DNA from: Aureimonas sp. OT7
Lineage (GTDB): Bacteria; Pseudomonadota; Alphaproteobacteria; Rhizobiales; Rhizobiaceae
Length of the DNA stretch: 64,000 nt
Direction: 5' to 3'
NCBI RefSeq assembly: GCF_014844055.1
Contig: NZ_CP062167.1
Location: 62,001 to 126,000, forward strand
Made by a program: the position numbers and the translations under genes. Below are positions 26,356 to 35,124 of the stretch, piece by piece. The notes under the pieces were generated by a model. The model saw only the letters and a list, made by a program, of their open reading frames with translations. It had not been told where the DNA came from and did not search any database. Position 1 is the stretch's first letter, and each line of letters opens with the position of its first letter.

Positions 26356-26985
26356 ATGCATACCGCTGCCCGATCCTATGCCAGTTCACCCCCAAAGCTG
26401 CTCGGCGGCGCGCTTTGCCTGGATTTCATCAACACGACCACGTGGCGCGGCAATCCGGAACGGATGGCGGAGCGTCTCCATCGCTATGGTGAACTGGTTC
26501 ACTGGTCATTGGGCGCGCAAGCCCTGGATGGCGCTTGTGCGGAGCACCTGTTGCGCTCTGCTGCTGAACGGCCAGAGGCAGCAGAGGCATCCCTCTCAAT
26601 CGGGCTCGCTCTACGCGCCGAACTCGAAGCGGCCTTCGATCCGGCGCGGAAAGAGCAGACCGCATTGCCCGTCACTCAATCGCTGGTGCAGGACCTGCTG
26701 ACCATCGGGCGCCTCACGGGCGGCGGCCATGAGGCAAGCGTCTGGGGGCTGCCAGCATCAGATGCGGACTTGCGGTTTCCATTGCTGCCTATGGCAATCT
26801 CGGCACTGGACCTTGCCGTGTCGTCGCGCCGGCATCTGGTCTGCCGATGTGCCGATCCCGACTGCGGTTGGGTCTTCCTCGATGAGACCCGCAACCGATC
26901 GCGCCGGTGGTGCTCGATGAGCGATTGCGGCAACAGGGCCAAGGCGCGGGCTCACTACGCCAGGAGCCATGCAGCCCGCTCTTGA
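26356..26985 (+). CDS. ABATE/CGNR zinc-finger domain protein, putative regulator
   Basis: The protein is 209 residues. The N-terminal ABATE domain begins GGALCLDFINTTTWRG. The C-terminal zinc finger has two Cys of CRCADPDCGWVFLD and the hallmark CSMSDCGNRAKARAHY. Such proteins are stress or regulatory DNA-binding proteins of poorly known role. It is divergent from an AzlC fragment and appears intact, so it has outlived its likely target gene. Confidence 0.85.
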   Translation: MHTAARSYASSPPKLLGGALCLDFINTTTWRGNPERMAERLHRYGELVHWSLGAQALDGACAEHLLRSAAERPEAAEASLSIGLALRAELEAAFDPARKEQTALPVTQSLVQDLLTIGRLTGGGHEASVWGLPASDADLRFPLLPMAISALDLAVSSRRHLVCRCADPDCGWVFLDETRNRSRRWCSMSDCGNRAKARAHYARSHAARS

Positions 26986-27046
26986 AACGTGCACGGCATG
27001 CTGCGGCATCATGGCAGGACGCGATCGAATCTCATCATTCTCGCTG

Positions 27047-27369
27047 CTATCCGGCGGTAGAAGTTTTGCGAAAGCGCAAGGGTTTCGTTTTCTCTCGAAC
27101 GACAATGCCCTTCGCTTCCAGATCCAGGCGGACCGCTGCTAACCACCATCCGGCCTTTTCCCCTCGGGGGAACAGGTCTGCCGGGAGATTCGGCAAAAGT
27201 GCCGCCTTCGCCTCCGCCTCCGCCTCCGCCTCCGCCTCTGTCAGTCCGGGAGTTGAGTGAGGCAGAACGTCGAGAAAAGCCTGCCGCATCGCATGATATT
27301 TTCCCGATTCACCCGCACGAGGCGGCCAGGTGAACTGATGTTTTCAATCTCAATTTTGTCGTCAGGCAT
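27047..27369 (-). pseudogene. DUF6958-type small protein with poly-A frameshift
   Basis: The N-terminal part reads MPDDKIEIENISSPGRLVRV. The C-terminal part, in another frame, reads MRQAFLDVLPHSTPGLTEAE and then PADLFPRGEKAGWWLAAVRL and DLEAKGIVVRE, as in DUF6958 proteins. Joining them needs one more A in the AAAA run near 27304. Between the halves lies a hexanucleotide repeat encoding repeated Glu-Ala. The function of the family is unknown. Confidence 0.65.
27209..27238. repeat. Hexanucleotide tandem repeat (CGCCTC)x5
   Basis: Five uninterrupted copies of CGCCTC encode the Glu-Ala repeats of the broken DUF6958 gene on the - strand. Copy-number changes would keep frame. Confidence 0.9.
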
Positions 27370-27603
27370 CGATCTTCTCCCCGACCTCAATCTTCGGATT
27401 CCCGAGATCGCTAATTCCGAGGGAGGTACAGTCAGTCGATCTGGGTAGGTCAACTGATCGTCGAGGTCCTGAGCGTAGGCCTGATACCAGCCATTGCCCT
27501 GCTCGGATCGCTGGCCGCCCTGATTTTCGACAGCCATTCATGAAGCCTCTTGCACCATTTTCACAGCTATGGATTGCTCGTACCTCCGTACAGGAGAAAC
27601 GAT

Positions 27604-28242
27604 ATGACCTTTGAACTGTGGCTGGCCTTCGCGGCAGCATCTGCCGTGTTGCTGGCGATCCCCGGCCCGACGATATTGCTGGTAATTTCCTATGCGCTTG
27701 GGCACGGCAGGAAGGCAGCAGGCGCGACGGTTGGAGGCGTTGCACTTGGTGATTTCACCGCTATGACGGCCTCCATGCTTGGCCTTGGCGCGCTGCTTGC
27801 GACCTCTGCCACGCTGTTCACCGCGCTCAAATGGATTGGTGCCGCCTATCTGATCTATCTTGGGATCAAGCTCTGGCGGGCTCCCGTATCGATCGGCGAA
27901 GCCAGTCCGGATACCAAAGCCTTGCCGAGGGAACGCCCGCTCCGGATATTCCTTCATACCTACATAGTGACGGCCCTGAATCCGAAGAGCATCATCTTCT
28001 TCGTGGCCTTCCTGCCGCAATTCATGAACACCGCCCAGCCGATCCTTCCGCAGATGATCGTGTTCGAGGTGACATTCCTCGTACTGGCGACGCTGAATGC
28101 GGTCTTCTACGCATTTTTGGCCTCCATGGCGCGAAAATCAATCCGCAAGCCAAGTGTGCAGCGGGTCGTCAACCGCGTGGGCGGGTCGCTGATGATTGGC
28201 GCTGGCGTACTCGCTGCCAATTGGAAACGCTCCGCGGTTTGA
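27604..28242 (+). CDS. LysE/RhtB family amino acid exporter
   Basis: The protein is 212 residues with about six membrane spans. It begins MTFELWLAFAAASAVLLAIP and has the family motif IPGPTILLVISYALGHGR, then LKWIGAAYLIYLGIKLWRAP (split) and TALNPKSIIFFVAFLPQF. It would export amino acids or homoserine lactones. The ATG at 27604 follows a GGAGAAACG site. Its 3' end lies against a truncated MerR gene on the other strand. Confidence 0.92.
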   Translation: MTFELWLAFAAASAVLLAIPGPTILLVISYALGHGRKAAGATVGGVALGDFTAMTASMLGLGALLATSATLFTALKWIGAAYLIYLGIKLWRAPVSIGEASPDTKALPRERPLRIFLHTYIVTALNPKSIIFFVAFLPQFMNTAQPILPQMIVFEVTFLVLATLNAVFYAFLASMARKSIRKPSVQRVVNRVGGSLMIGAGVLAANWKRSAV

Positions 28243-28262
28243 CGTAGTGTCGCTCGTTGAAA

Positions 28263-28346
28263 AGCCCGGAAAGTCCGATCCGCTCATAGTAGCGGATGGT
28301 GTGGGCCGACAGACCCGAACGCCTCGCCAGCTCGCCGATCTTCATG
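28263..28346 (-). pseudogene. MerR regulator N-terminal fragment
   Basis: Reading on the - strand from 28346: MKIGELARRSGLSAHTIRYY and ERIGL, the complete MerR DNA-recognition helix-turn-helix. Similarity ends after about 28 residues, next to the LysE stop. The rest of the gene is missing. Confidence 0.7.
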
Positions 28347-28468
28347 CGCGTCTTCTCTCGTTACGACGCGTGCAAGGCTACGGGTTAGAGCGCACTCCAA
28401 GTCAAGGAGAAAATGGTGCTTCTGTTGTTCCGACAAATGCGATGGTCGTATGGGCGTTGGAACGCTGC

Positions 28469-29368
28469 TCAGCCGGCCAACCGGCCGCTGAGGAAATCGA
28501 TAAATGCCCTGAGCTGCTTCGGCATCTGTCTCGCACTGGGATGATACAAGTAGAAACCGCCGAACGGGGGTGTCCAGTCAGGGAGAAGCCGCAAGAGGCG
28601 ACCGGCCTCGACGCGCGCACTTGCCTCCACGTCCAGCAAATAGGCAAGGCCCAGCCCTTGCTCGGCGGCATTCAGCATCACGGCGGTATCGTTGGCGATC
28701 AGCGGGCCTTCGACATCGACCTCAATGGCATCGCCCTCCTTCTCGAACTCCCAGCGATAGATTGCCCGTGCACCAGGCCAGCGGAAGCGGATGCAAGGAA
28801 ATCGATACAAGTCAAGCGGACTTTCCGGCCTGCCTAGCCGCTCGATGAGCCCAGGGCTTGCGACCACCATGGACGCCCTTTGGCCGCCCATCCGAATCGC
28901 AACCATATCTCTTTCGAGGGTTTCTCCGAGTCGAATGCCTGCATCGAACCGCCCAGCGACAATGTCCGAGAAGGTGTCTTCTATCGTGATGTCGAGGGTC
29001 ACGGCCGGATGGGCTTGGTGAAACGCTCCCAAATGCGGCGCCAGCAGATACATCGCAGCGACGCGCGAGAGATTGAGCCGCAGCGAGCCGACCGCCTCGG
29101 CACCTTCGGCGGTCAGTTCGGCCATGGCCTGGTCGAAGCCGGCGAAGAGGGGCACGATGTTGTTAAGCAGTGCTTGTCCTTGCTCGGTTAGGGCGACGCT
29201 CCGGGTCGTGCGATTGAGCAGCCGCACACCCAACCGGGCCTCAAACTCGCGCATACGCTGGCTCAATGCAGATGGCGAAATAGCCAGCGTCCTCGCAGCG
29301 GCGGAGAAGCTGCCGCGTTCCGCGATGGCGACGAACGCCTTGAGATCGGCAAACTCGCTCCCGCGCAT
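28469..29368 (-). CDS. LysR family transcriptional regulator
   Basis: The protein is 299 residues. The helix-turn-helix region is ADLKAFVAIAERGSFSAAAR with LAISPSALSQRMREFEARLG following (split here at SALSQRM). The effector domain has GSLRLNLSRVAAMYLLAP and FDAGIRLGETLERDMVAIRM. It is divergent from the SDR gene at 29480 with 111 bp between, so it probably regulates that gene. No damage is visible. Confidence 0.92.
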   Translation of the reverse strand: MRGSEFADLKAFVAIAERGSFSAAARTLAISPSALSQRMREFEARLGVRLLNRTTRSVALTEQGQALLNNIVPLFAGFDQAMAELTAEGAEAVGSLRLNLSRVAAMYLLAPHLGAFHQAHPAVTLDITIEDTFSDIVAGRFDAGIRLGETLERDMVAIRMGGQRASMVVASPGLIERLGRPESPLDLYRFPCIRFRWPGARAIYRWEFEKEGDAIEVDVEGPLIANDTAVMLNAAEQGLGLAYLLDVEASARVEAGRLLRLLPDWTPPFGGFYLYHPSARQMPKQLRAFIDFLSGRLAG

Positions 29369-29479
29369 TATGTATCATTCCCTTCAAGACTATATCATAT
29401 AATAGAGCATTCTCTTCTCAAACGCAGCAAGCGATTTTCCTCACCAAGCCAACACCATGGACAACGGAGGAAGATTGCG

Positions 29480-30118
29480 ATGCGAATTCTTGTCGTCGGG
29501 GCGTCCGGAACGATCGGACGTCCGCTTTGTGCGGAACTCGGGACGCGCCACGAGGTGATCGCCGCCGGCCGCTCGGGCCGCGACGTCTCGGTCGACATCA
29601 CGTCGGCTGAAAGCATCGAGCAAATGTACGAGACAATTGGGCCTGTCGACGCCTGCATCTGCGTTGCCGCGTCTGGCGCACTGGACCGTTTTTCCAAACT
29701 GACCGACGCCGCCCTGCTCGAGAACATGCGCGGAAAACTCTTCGGCCAGATCAATCTCGTGCTGATCGGCCAGCGCCACCTTGCGGACAATGGCTCGTTC
29801 ACCCTGACCAGCGGCATATTCGCCGACGAGGCGTGGCCGGGCGTCACCGGCGGCGCGGTCATCAGCGGCGGCCTGCACAGCTTTGTCCTGTCGGCCGCCA
29901 TCGAACTGCCGCGCGGCCTGCACATCAATGCCGTGAGCCCGACGATGGTTGCCGACTCGACCGAAGATTTCGGCCACCTGTTTCCGGGCATGAAGCCGGT
30001 GTCGATGGATCGGCTGATCGGGGCCTATGTTGATTGTGTGGAAGGCGGCGGCACAGGTGGGATCGTCAAAGCATATGGAACGCTGATCCACCGGCGATCC
30101 GCGCGAGGCAGCGGCTAG
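29480..30118 (+). CDS. Short-chain dehydrogenase/reductase (SDR)
   Basis: The protein is 212 residues, compact for the family. The dinucleotide motif is VGASGTIGRPLCAEL. The central strand has CVAASG, and LTSGIF carries the catalytic-Ser region. The usual YxxxK catalytic pair is not apparent: the corresponding stretch reads GGAVISGGLHSFVLSAAIEL. This is typical of a short SDR subgroup with unknown activity. It is divergent from a LysR gene and its stop overlaps the stop of a LysR/IS3 remnant on the other strand. Confidence 0.85.
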   Translation: MRILVVGASGTIGRPLCAELGTRHEVIAAGRSGRDVSVDITSAESIEQMYETIGPVDACICVAASGALDRFSKLTDAALLENMRGKLFGQINLVLIGQRHLADNGSFTLTSGIFADEAWPGVTGGAVISGGLHSFVLSAAIELPRGLHINAVSPTMVADSTEDFGHLFPGMKPVSMDRLIGAYVDCVEGGGTGGIVKAYGTLIHRRSARGSG

Positions 30119-30327
30119 CCATCCAGCTTTGCCGGCAAGCGATCGGTGAGAAAATCCACGACTGTCCGGACCGCGGGAAGCTGGCCGCGCCGGTGCGGGA
30201 TGAGGATCGTCGTCGTTGCGCCTCCCGCGTACCAGTCGGGCAGAACCCGGCGGAGTTCTCCGCTTGCAATCGAAGGCGCGCAGAGCCCGTGCGGCAAGGA
30301 GGCGATGCCGAGCCCGGCTATCGCGGC
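30115..30327 (-). pseudogene. LysR effector-domain C-terminal fragment
   Basis: Seventy residues AAIAGLGIASLPHG ... LRRVLPDWYAGGATTTILIP ... DFLTDRLPAKLDG match the end of LysR substrate-binding domains. The DNA-binding domain and most of the effector domain are absent. The fragment is joined in frame to a transposase piece upstream, with the change at DQGSQ/AAIAG. Confidence 0.8.
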
Positions 30328-30498
30328 CTGGCTGCCCTGATCGGTATTCATGACCCCGGGCGCGCCGAACCGGTGGATGGCCTCGTTCAGTGCCTCGACG
30401 CAGAAGTCCGCCTCAAGGGTGTTGGATATGCGCCAGGCCAGAACCTTGCGGGTGAACCAGTCCATGATGGCGACCAAATACAGGAACCCCCGCTGCAT
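30328..30498 (-). mobile_element. IS3-family transposase fragment (rve core)
   Basis: Fifty-seven residues match the integrase core of IS3-type OrfB: RGFLYLVAIMDWFTRKVLAW, RISNTLEADFCVEALNEAI and NTDQGSQ, which contains the second catalytic Asp. Both ends of the element are missing. The DNA just upstream shows further IS3-like similarity in other frames. Confidence 0.8.
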
Positions 30499-30521
30499 CG
30501 GGAGATATGCGAAGGCACGTC

Positions 30522-30650
30522 AAGCTTCATCAACTCGTTGACCAAACGTGGCGATACGCTGAAATGCCGTGCCGCCTCCCGGTGCCGATGGCCTTCATCC
30601 ACAAGCGCCGCACCACGCTCTCGCAACGTCATCGGTACCGGCTTTCCCAT
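30522..30650 (-). mobile_element. IS630-type transposase N-terminal fragment
   Basis: Forty-three residues MGKPVPMTLRERGAALVDEG and HRHREAARHFSVSPRLVNEL match the helix-turn-helix start of IS630-type transposases. Translation then runs into the IS3 fragment in another frame. It is a nested or adjacent IS relic. Confidence 0.7.
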
Positions 30651-31087
30651 CGCGGTTCTCTTTCAATCCGCAAGGAATTGAGCAAAATCCTCAACGGAAA
30701 GCCTTAATCTCGTCAGAGGCGACACGCTTTAGATCGGAAGACGGATCAACCGTCTCTGACGGCATTTACGAACGTTCAGTAGTTTACCAACCGATCGGAT
30801 CACCTAAACGTCCCTATTGGTTGAGTCCTTCGACCTATTTGAGGGCGCCTCGGTGCTTTCATCTGGCCGTTGCCGTGCAGGACCTGAAAAAGATGGCCAA
30901 GTTCCACACCGCCAAGTAGCGGATCACGGCGATCCGAGGGCCAAGAACTCTATCGCGTCCTGAAGTCATGAGCGAAGCGGCTTCAACGCCCGTAGGCCGC
31001 GCTAACATAAACGCCCAGTATGATGGTGACTGGATATCAACATATAGGCGGGGAAGCGGCCCTGCCGCCTCCCCTCTATGGTTCATT
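30651..31087. other. Intergenic remnant DNA, no intact gene
   Basis: Only weak traces are seen. A + strand frame ending near 30919 reads FHLAVAVQDLKKMAKFHTAK, which could be the tail of a transposase. Nothing else is recognisable, and this looks like the right edge of the decayed mosaic. Confidence 0.3.
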
Positions 31088-33058
31088 CTACTTCGATTTG
31101 CGCCGCAACGTTTCGCTGAACTGCTCCATCCCGCTGAGGACCGCGCCTGCAAGGGCCTGTCCTCCCTTGTCCAGAAGTCCGTGAAGCTCGCTTATGGCGT
31201 GCGCGTGCGCGGCTTCGTCCTTCTCCGGCAGGGGCGGCAGGACATGGGCGTAGTATGTTTTGCCCAGAAGCCGGTGCAGCAGTCGCTCGCCGGGGAAGGG
31301 CTCGTTGTTGTTGAGCGCTCGCGCGCCTTTCAGGATGTTGCGGATGTCGTACTGGGTCGGGCTGATATCGGCCACCTGCTTTGGCAGGCCGAGCAGCGTG
31401 TAGACGCCGATCCGCGCGGTGCGAACCGAGCTTTCCATCGTGAAAATGACGTCGTTGCTGGTCTCCACGAACTGCCCGACCAGCGCGAGGTTCGCGCAGC
31501 CCTCAGGCACGACGCGCGGCCGGTCGCCGGCTGCGCGCGGCATGAACTGCGCCGTGATATAGGGCATCAGTGCGGTGCGCACCTTGGTGTTGGCCGCGAT
31601 CTCGTCGAGCTGGTCCTCGATGCCCAGATGATAGCAGAGTTCGGCAAGGATTTCGCGCCCGGTGCAGGCGGGCATCGGCTTCTTGACGTGGTTGCCCTCC
31701 TTGTCCATCAGCAGTGCATAGACCCACAGCACCAGCACGTCGTCGGGCTGGTTCGGAAAATGCGGCTGACGGTTGCAGGTGAAGCTCAGCACCCAGTTCG
31801 AGTCGGTGAAGGTGATGACGCCCCCGGTGACGGTCTTGCCCGAATAGGGATCGTTGACCGAAACCTCCTTGAGCTTCTCGACAAGGGGCGAGGGCTTGCA
31901 GGTCAGGGTCGCCGATTCCCACATCGAACCGTCGATGTTACCGTAGAACTTCTCCGGCTTGCCGAACACAGGCGATTTCGCGGCGAGGTTCTTCCACAGG
32001 GCCCAGTCGCTGTCCTCGCCGGGCTCGGCCTTGCCGCGTTGCAGGACCGGAACGGTGTCCATGTCGCCGTAGGCCGTGCCCTCGGTCATCGAGCCGGTCA
32101 GCGCGACGACCACGTCGTCGGGGCCGAGCGCGATCGTTTCGTCCTTGCCGCCTACCTTGCAGCGGATTGCGGTGACGGTGCGCTTGTCCGCCTCCCCGAT
32201 CATGTCGAGATCGTAGGCGCGGGTGTCGAACTGCACCTTCACTCCCTTTTCCTTCAACAGCCGGGTCAGCGGCACGACGAAACTGTCGTATTGATTGTAT
32301 TTCGGGAAAACCAGCGCCGACATGTCCGTCAACCCGTCGATGGCGTCGAGAAAGCGGTGCATGTAGAGCTTCACTTCAAGCAGGCTCTGCCAGTTCTCGA
32401 AGGCGAACATCGACCGCCACAGATACCAGAAGTTGGTCTCAAGGAAGCTTTCGCTGAAATAGTCCTCAATGGCGATGTCGTCGAGTTCCTCCTTGCGCTT
32501 CAGGAGCAACTTCACGATCTCCCACTGGTGCGCCTTGCTAAGGCCGAGCGTCGAGAAATCGCGGATTTCGCCCTGCTTGTGCATCAGGCGCGCTTTCGAC
32601 CAGTTCGGGTCGTTGTCGTTCACCAGCCGGTATTCGTCCAGCACGCTGTAGCCTTCCGGCAGTTCCAGCGCAGGGACGTCTTGGAACAGGTCCCAGAAGT
32701 TGTCGTAGTTCCAGTTCATCTCGCGACCGCCGCGGACGATGTAGCCCTCCTCGGCATTGCCGGCGCCGTCGAGCGAGCCACCGGCGATATCCATCGTGTC
32801 GAGGATGGTGATGTCCTCACCCTTCATCCGCCCGTCACGGATCATGTAGAAGGCTGCGGCGAGGCCGGCGATGCCGCTGCCGATGATCCAGGCCTTGCGT
32901 CCCTCGACCGGTGTCACAGGTAGCGGGCGGTTACGCATGTAAGGGCCCATGGTGTCGGGTGGCGGCAGCGTTTCCAAAGGTTCCTTCCGCCAGAAGGCCT
33001 GCCCGATATTGGCCTCTATCACAGGTGCGGATTTCGGGGCTTGCGGCAAGTCGGACAT
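31088..33058 (-). CDS. ohyA: Oleate hydratase (MCRA family)
   Basis: The protein is 656 residues, as expected for the family. The FAD-binding motif is [20 protein letters not shown], followed by [16 protein letters not shown] and the conserved [17 protein letters not shown]. The enzyme adds water to cis-9 double bonds of free fatty acids to give 10-hydroxy acids, a detoxifying step. The ATG at 33058 has an AAGGAG site; an upstream ATG at 33121 would overlap the palindromic operator region. A 3-hydroxyacyl-CoA dehydrogenase and a TetR regulator lie upstream on the same strand. Confidence 0.95.
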   Translation of the reverse strand: MSDLPQAPKSAPVIEANIGQAFWRKEPLETLPPPDTMGPYMRNRPLPVTPVEGRKAWIIGSGIAGLAAAFYMIRDGRMKGEDITILDTMDIAGGSLDGAGNAEEGYIVRGGREMNWNYDNFWDLFQDVPALELPEGYSVLDEYRLVNDNDPNWSKARLMHKQGEIRDFSTLGLSKAHQWEIVKLLLKRKEELDDIAIEDYFSESFLETNFWYLWRSMFAFENWQSLLEVKLYMHRFLDAIDGLTDMSALVFPKYNQYDSFVVPLTRLLKEKGVKVQFDTRAYDLDMIGEADKRTVTAIRCKVGGKDETIALGPDDVVVALTGSMTEGTAYGDMDTVPVLQRGKAEPGEDSDWALWKNLAAKSPVFGKPEKFYGNIDGSMWESATLTCKPSPLVEKLKEVSVNDPYSGKTVTGGVITFTDSNWVLSFTCNRQPHFPNQPDDVLVLWVYALLMDKEGNHVKKPMPACTGREILAELCYHLGIEDQLDEIAANTKVRTALMPYITAQFMPRAAGDRPRVVPEGCANLALVGQFVETSNDVIFTMESSVRTARIGVYTLLGLPKQVADISPTQYDIRNILKGARALNNNEPFPGERLLHRLLGKTYYAHVLPPLPEKDEAAHAHAISELHGLLDKGGQALAGAVLSGMEQFSETLRRKSK

Positions 33059-33121
33059 AATGTCTCCTTCCGTTGCTTGGGTTCTGGATGCCAGTCGAGC
33101 ATCCGGAATTACAGATATCAC

Positions 33122-33139
33122 ATGTTATTCAGATAACAT
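33122..33139. promoter_or_regulatory. Palindromic operator upstream of oleate hydratase
   Basis: ATGTTAT-TCAG-ATAACAT is a perfect 7-bp dyad about 65 bp before the oleate hydratase start. The size and symmetry fit a TetR-type site. Two TetR genes lie within 2.7 kb. Confidence 0.6.
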
Positions 33140-33371
33140 TTGATATGAGTCAATTCGTCGTTCGAAATCCCCGGCCGGTTGGTCCGCGACTCGAGGAAAT
33201 TGCGTTTCCCAAGGGGACGGAACGGTGGGCGCGCAAAAGCTTGCGCCGGAGGGCAACCGGTGTGGTCGTTACCGTCAAACCCGAGGAAGCAGCGCACGGT
33301 GATGGCATGACGACAGGCGTGATGCCCGCCCCGCCCCGTAATGACGCGCGCGGCGTGGGGTTACCGCCCTA

Positions 33372-34235
33372 TCAGTCGACCGTTTCGTAGGAATAGAAGC
33401 CTTCGCCGGATGCCCTACCTAGCTTGCCCTTGTCGATGTAGTTTTCCTTGAGCCAGGCAGCGATCTTGCGCGCGTTCTCGTCGCCGTTCGACAGGATGTT
33501 GTAGGGCGTGTTCAGGCCGACGATGTCGTAGATCTGGAACGGCCCCATCGGTGCGCCCGTCGCGATGCGCCAGACCTTGTCCACATCGTGAGGATCGGCA
33601 TAACCACCCGCCGCAAGATTGGCGGCCGCATTGAGGAAGGGAACGAGAAGGGAATTGAGCACATAGCCGGCTTTCTCCTTGCGGATCGGAATCGGCACCA
33701 TGCCGATATCGGCGGCAAAAGCGACGAGCGCGTCGAATATCGCCGGGGATGTGTCTTCGGTCCCCATGATCTCGGCGGTATTGAACTTCCAGATGCTGTT
33801 GGCGAAGTGCAACGCCAGAAAGCGGTCCGGCCTTCCGGTCGAATCCTTGATGTCGCTCGGCAGCAGGGTCGATGAGTTGGTGGCGAAGATCGTCTTCTCG
33901 GGAGCCAGCACGCCCAGCTTAGCATAGGTGTCCTGCTTGATCTTCAGAACCTCGGGGATCGCCTCGATCACCAGGTCCGCATCGGCCGCCGCTTGGGCGA
34001 GATCGGTGGTGAGGCGGATGCGTCCGGGGATGGCGGCGGCCTTGCCGCCCGCCGCATCCTTAACCTCGGCCTCGTAGGTTACGACAAGCCCCGCAAATCG
34101 CTGGCGCGCCTGATCGAGCGCTTCTTTTGAGATGTCGTAGGCCGTGACCTCGAAACCGCTCCAGGCGGTCTGAAACGCGATCTGGGCGCCGAGCACTCCC
34201 GTGCCGAGCACCGTCACCTTCCTGATATCCGTCAT
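33372..34235 (-). CDS. 3-hydroxyacyl-CoA dehydrogenase
   Basis: The protein is 287 residues. The NAD-binding motif is VTVLGTGVLGAQIAFQTAWS. Catalytic-region motifs include IEAIPEVLKIKQDTY, FATNSSTLLPSDI and FLALHFANSIWKFN, with the His as expected. The C-terminal domain has GPFQIYDIVGLNTPYNI. It would oxidise 3-hydroxybutyryl-type CoA esters in beta-oxidation. Its start codon overlaps the TetR stop (TAATG), so the two form an operon. Oleate hydratase downstream makes fatty acid metabolism the likely theme. Confidence 0.93.
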   Translation of the reverse strand: MTDIRKVTVLGTGVLGAQIAFQTAWSGFEVTAYDISKEALDQARQRFAGLVVTYEAEVKDAAGGKAAAIPGRIRLTTDLAQAAADADLVIEAIPEVLKIKQDTYAKLGVLAPEKTIFATNSSTLLPSDIKDSTGRPDRFLALHFANSIWKFNTAEIMGTEDTSPAIFDALVAFAADIGMVPIPIRKEKAGYVLNSLLVPFLNAAANLAAGGYADPHDVDKVWRIATGAPMGPFQIYDIVGLNTPYNILSNGDENARKIAAWLKENYIDKGKLGRASGEGFYSYETVD

Positions 34236-34936
34236 TACTGATCTCCCTTCGTTTCTTCATCGGAGCCGTCCCTGCGCCGGGGGTTGGATGTGGAGAGGGC
34301 GGCAAAATACCCATGGACGATCTGCCGGACCTGAGCGCGAAGATCCTCCATCGGATCGTGTTCCGGATGCGCGCCGGTGGAGGCTCGCGATATGACGAGA
34401 TGCGTCACCGCGAATATGGAGCTACCGGCCAGACGCGCGGCGTCGGCGTCGGCTGGCAGGCCCTCGCGGATCGCCTGCCCGGTCAGTCGCGTGCAAATCG
34501 ATTCCTGAAGGCCGGCGATCAGCGCCAGACCTTCCTGTCGATGGGGTTCGCCCGGCGCGCCGAACAACAGTTCGCGCTGATAGGCGCGACCGTTCTCCCT
34601 GCTGGTATCGGAGGCGAGCGCGACCATCGGCGAGATCAGCTTCATGATCGCGTCGACGAGATCGTCCGAATGGCGCGCGCGTTCGGCCCCGCGTTCGAGC
34701 GCGTGGCGCAACTTTTCATTGTAGATCAGCAGAAGAAGCTCGTTCTTCGTCGCTGCGTAACGAAACAGGGTGCCAACGGCGATGTCGGCCCGCTCCGATA
34801 CCTCCTGCGTGGTCACGGCGTGGTATCCGCGTTCATCGAACAGCGCTGTCGCCGCATCGAAAATGCGCCGGCGCTTTTCCCACATGTTCCGGTCGCGACG
34901 CCCGGCGGGAGGCGATGAAAGTGCAGCGGCGGTCAT
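34235..34936 (-). CDS. TetR family transcriptional regulator
   Basis: The protein is 233 residues from the ATG at 34936. The helix-turn-helix reads KRRRIFDAATALFDERGYHA, VTTQEVSERADIAVGTLFRY and AATKNELLLLIYNEKL. The remainder is an all-helical ligand domain. A perfect 14-bp inverted repeat lies 24 bp upstream of the start and is very likely its operator. It is translationally coupled to the 3-hydroxyacyl-CoA dehydrogenase gene, so an acyl-CoA or fatty acid ligand is plausible. Confidence 0.92.
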   Translation of the reverse strand: MTAAALSSPPAGRRDRNMWEKRRRIFDAATALFDERGYHAVTTQEVSERADIAVGTLFRYAATKNELLLLIYNEKLRHALERGAERARHSDDLVDAIMKLISPMVALASDTSRENGRAYQRELLFGAPGEPHRQEGLALIAGLQESICTRLTGQAIREGLPADADAARLAGSSIFAVTHLVISRASTGAHPEHDPMEDLRAQVRQIVHGYFAALSTSNPRRRDGSDEETKGDQ

Positions 34937-34960
34937 AACGTTCCCGGCCTGTAAATGAGT

Positions 34961-34994
34961 GCATTCATTAATGAGTGTAGTCATTAATGAATGC
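34961..34994. promoter_or_regulatory. Perfect 14-bp dyad operator (double TetR site)
   Basis: GCATTCATTAATGA and its exact complement TCATTAATGAATGC flank a 6-bp spacer. Each arm itself contains the palindrome TCATTAATGA, and the two are 16 bp apart. This arrangement would bind two TetR dimers on nearby faces. It sits directly upstream of the TetR gene starting at 34936. Confidence 0.75.
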
Positions 34995-35124
34995 AGGCGC
35001 AATATGCCCGCCCACAAGCTCCGAACGATGATTTCAAGAAATCTGCTCGCGGTTCGATCCCCTGCGATGTCGGCCTCGGGCCATGCGCGAGCGCGGAAAT
35101 CCGACAGCGCGGTCGCAGATGCCG

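Noticed and set aside
30968..32923. 651-residue + strand frame opposite oleate hydratase
   Set aside because: It is a shadow of a textbook oleate hydratase; no domain of its own.
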